This document shows positions 63,781 to 64,000 of a stretch of DNA of 64,000 nt, piece by piece. Position 1 is the first letter of the stretch, and each line of letters begins with the position of its first letter. The position numbers and the translations under genes are program-made. This stretch comes from Pirellula staleyi DSM 6068 (lineage in GTDB: Bacteria; Planctomycetota; Planctomycetia; Pirellulales; Pirellulaceae), in assembly GCF_000025185.1 (NCBI RefSeq), contig NC_013720.1, positions 6,132,200 through 6,196,199 on the forward strand, read 5' to 3'. The notes beneath the pieces are model-generated. The model made no database searches. It had not been told where the DNA came from and saw only the letters and a list, made by a program, of their open reading frames with translations.

Positions 63781-64000
63781 ATTTTCTGAAACAGAGCGCG
63801 GCCCGCGCCGCACACGACAGGCAATTCCCTAAAGCACGTTCTGATGGTAACTTATGAAGCATCCGAGGAGGTTTAGAGCGGATGCTCGGAAGCTAGCGGC
63901 GACACGTTTTCCACACAGTTTTTCGCTCCGCGCCGATCTTCACAATACACCCGAAGGACCGGTTTTTCCGCAGGAAACACCAGGGCGTGAAACGAGCGTG

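Noticed and set aside
1-64000. CRISPR arrays, prophage, insertion sequences, tRNA or rRNA genes
   Set aside because: I looked for direct repeats with regular spacers, transposase motifs, and cloverleaf or rRNA signatures and saw none; a tRNAscan or Infernal run would be the decisive test.

Overview
The window reads as chromosomal DNA of a planctomycete, most likely a Pirellula-like member of the Pirellulales. The basis is family content: two DUF1559 proteins with a prepilin-type N-terminus, a YTV-type repeat protein, small lipoproteins with a regulatory-like domain, many short ORFan membrane proteins, an oversized TolC-like protein, and a generally high-G+C coding style with many single-gene transcription units. 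There is no rRNA, no tRNA that I can see, no CRISPR array, no insertion sequence and no prophage. Most genes are housekeeping or lineage-specific.

Layout. 1-2.4 kb: 5' end of lepA, a ROK glucokinase and a BshB1-like deacetylase. 2.5-4.3 kb: lipoprotein plus DUF1559 protein. 4.6-7.3 kb: a lipoprotein, a small conserved protein and a XerC/D recombinase. 7.4-8.9 kb: a membrane-anchored coiled-coil protein on the minus strand. 9.4-18.5 kb: a long efflux gene cluster (MarR regulator, very large TolC-like protein, HlyD-like adaptor ending in two EF-hands, MacB-type ATPase and permease) with a DUF4279 gene right behind it. 19.0-27.7 kb: YTV-repeat surface protein behind a long, possibly structured leader, an FHA protein, a second DUF1559 protein, an ECF sigma/anti-sigma pair and small conserved proteins. 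28.1-31.0 kb: serC and serA, the first and second serine-pathway steps side by side.

31.2-32.0 kb holds an A+T-richer gene for an Mrr-like restriction nuclease without a methylase partner, flanked by hairpins. 32.3-36.1 kb: NtrC-type and NarL-type response regulators without kinases, then an ArsR/AHSA1 pair behind a strong palindromic operator. 36.3-43.6 kb: rhomboid protease, NRDE protein, Gfo/Idh/MocA oxidoreductase, FabH, oligoendopeptidase F and a predicted nuclease with a winged-helix tail. 43.9-50.8 kb: a tail-anchored conserved protein, a CFA-synthase/DUF1295 pair, a heptosyltransferase, a YhaM-like exoribonuclease and a protein with a degenerate GGDEF domain. 50.8-53.7 kb: rpmE-prfA-prmC, a translation-termination operon on the minus strand. 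53.9-63.8 kb: a bile-acid-symporter-family transporter, aroC, a membrane-anchored conserved protein, an S9 peptidase, two unknowns, a double-PDZ protein and a GNAT acetyltransferase.

The best candidates for something less described are the EF-hand efflux adaptor with its enlarged TolC and linked DUF4279 gene, the orphan Mrr-like gene, the nuclease/winged-helix protein, the degenerate GGDEF protein, and a set of intergenic palindromes that recur at convergent gene junctions.
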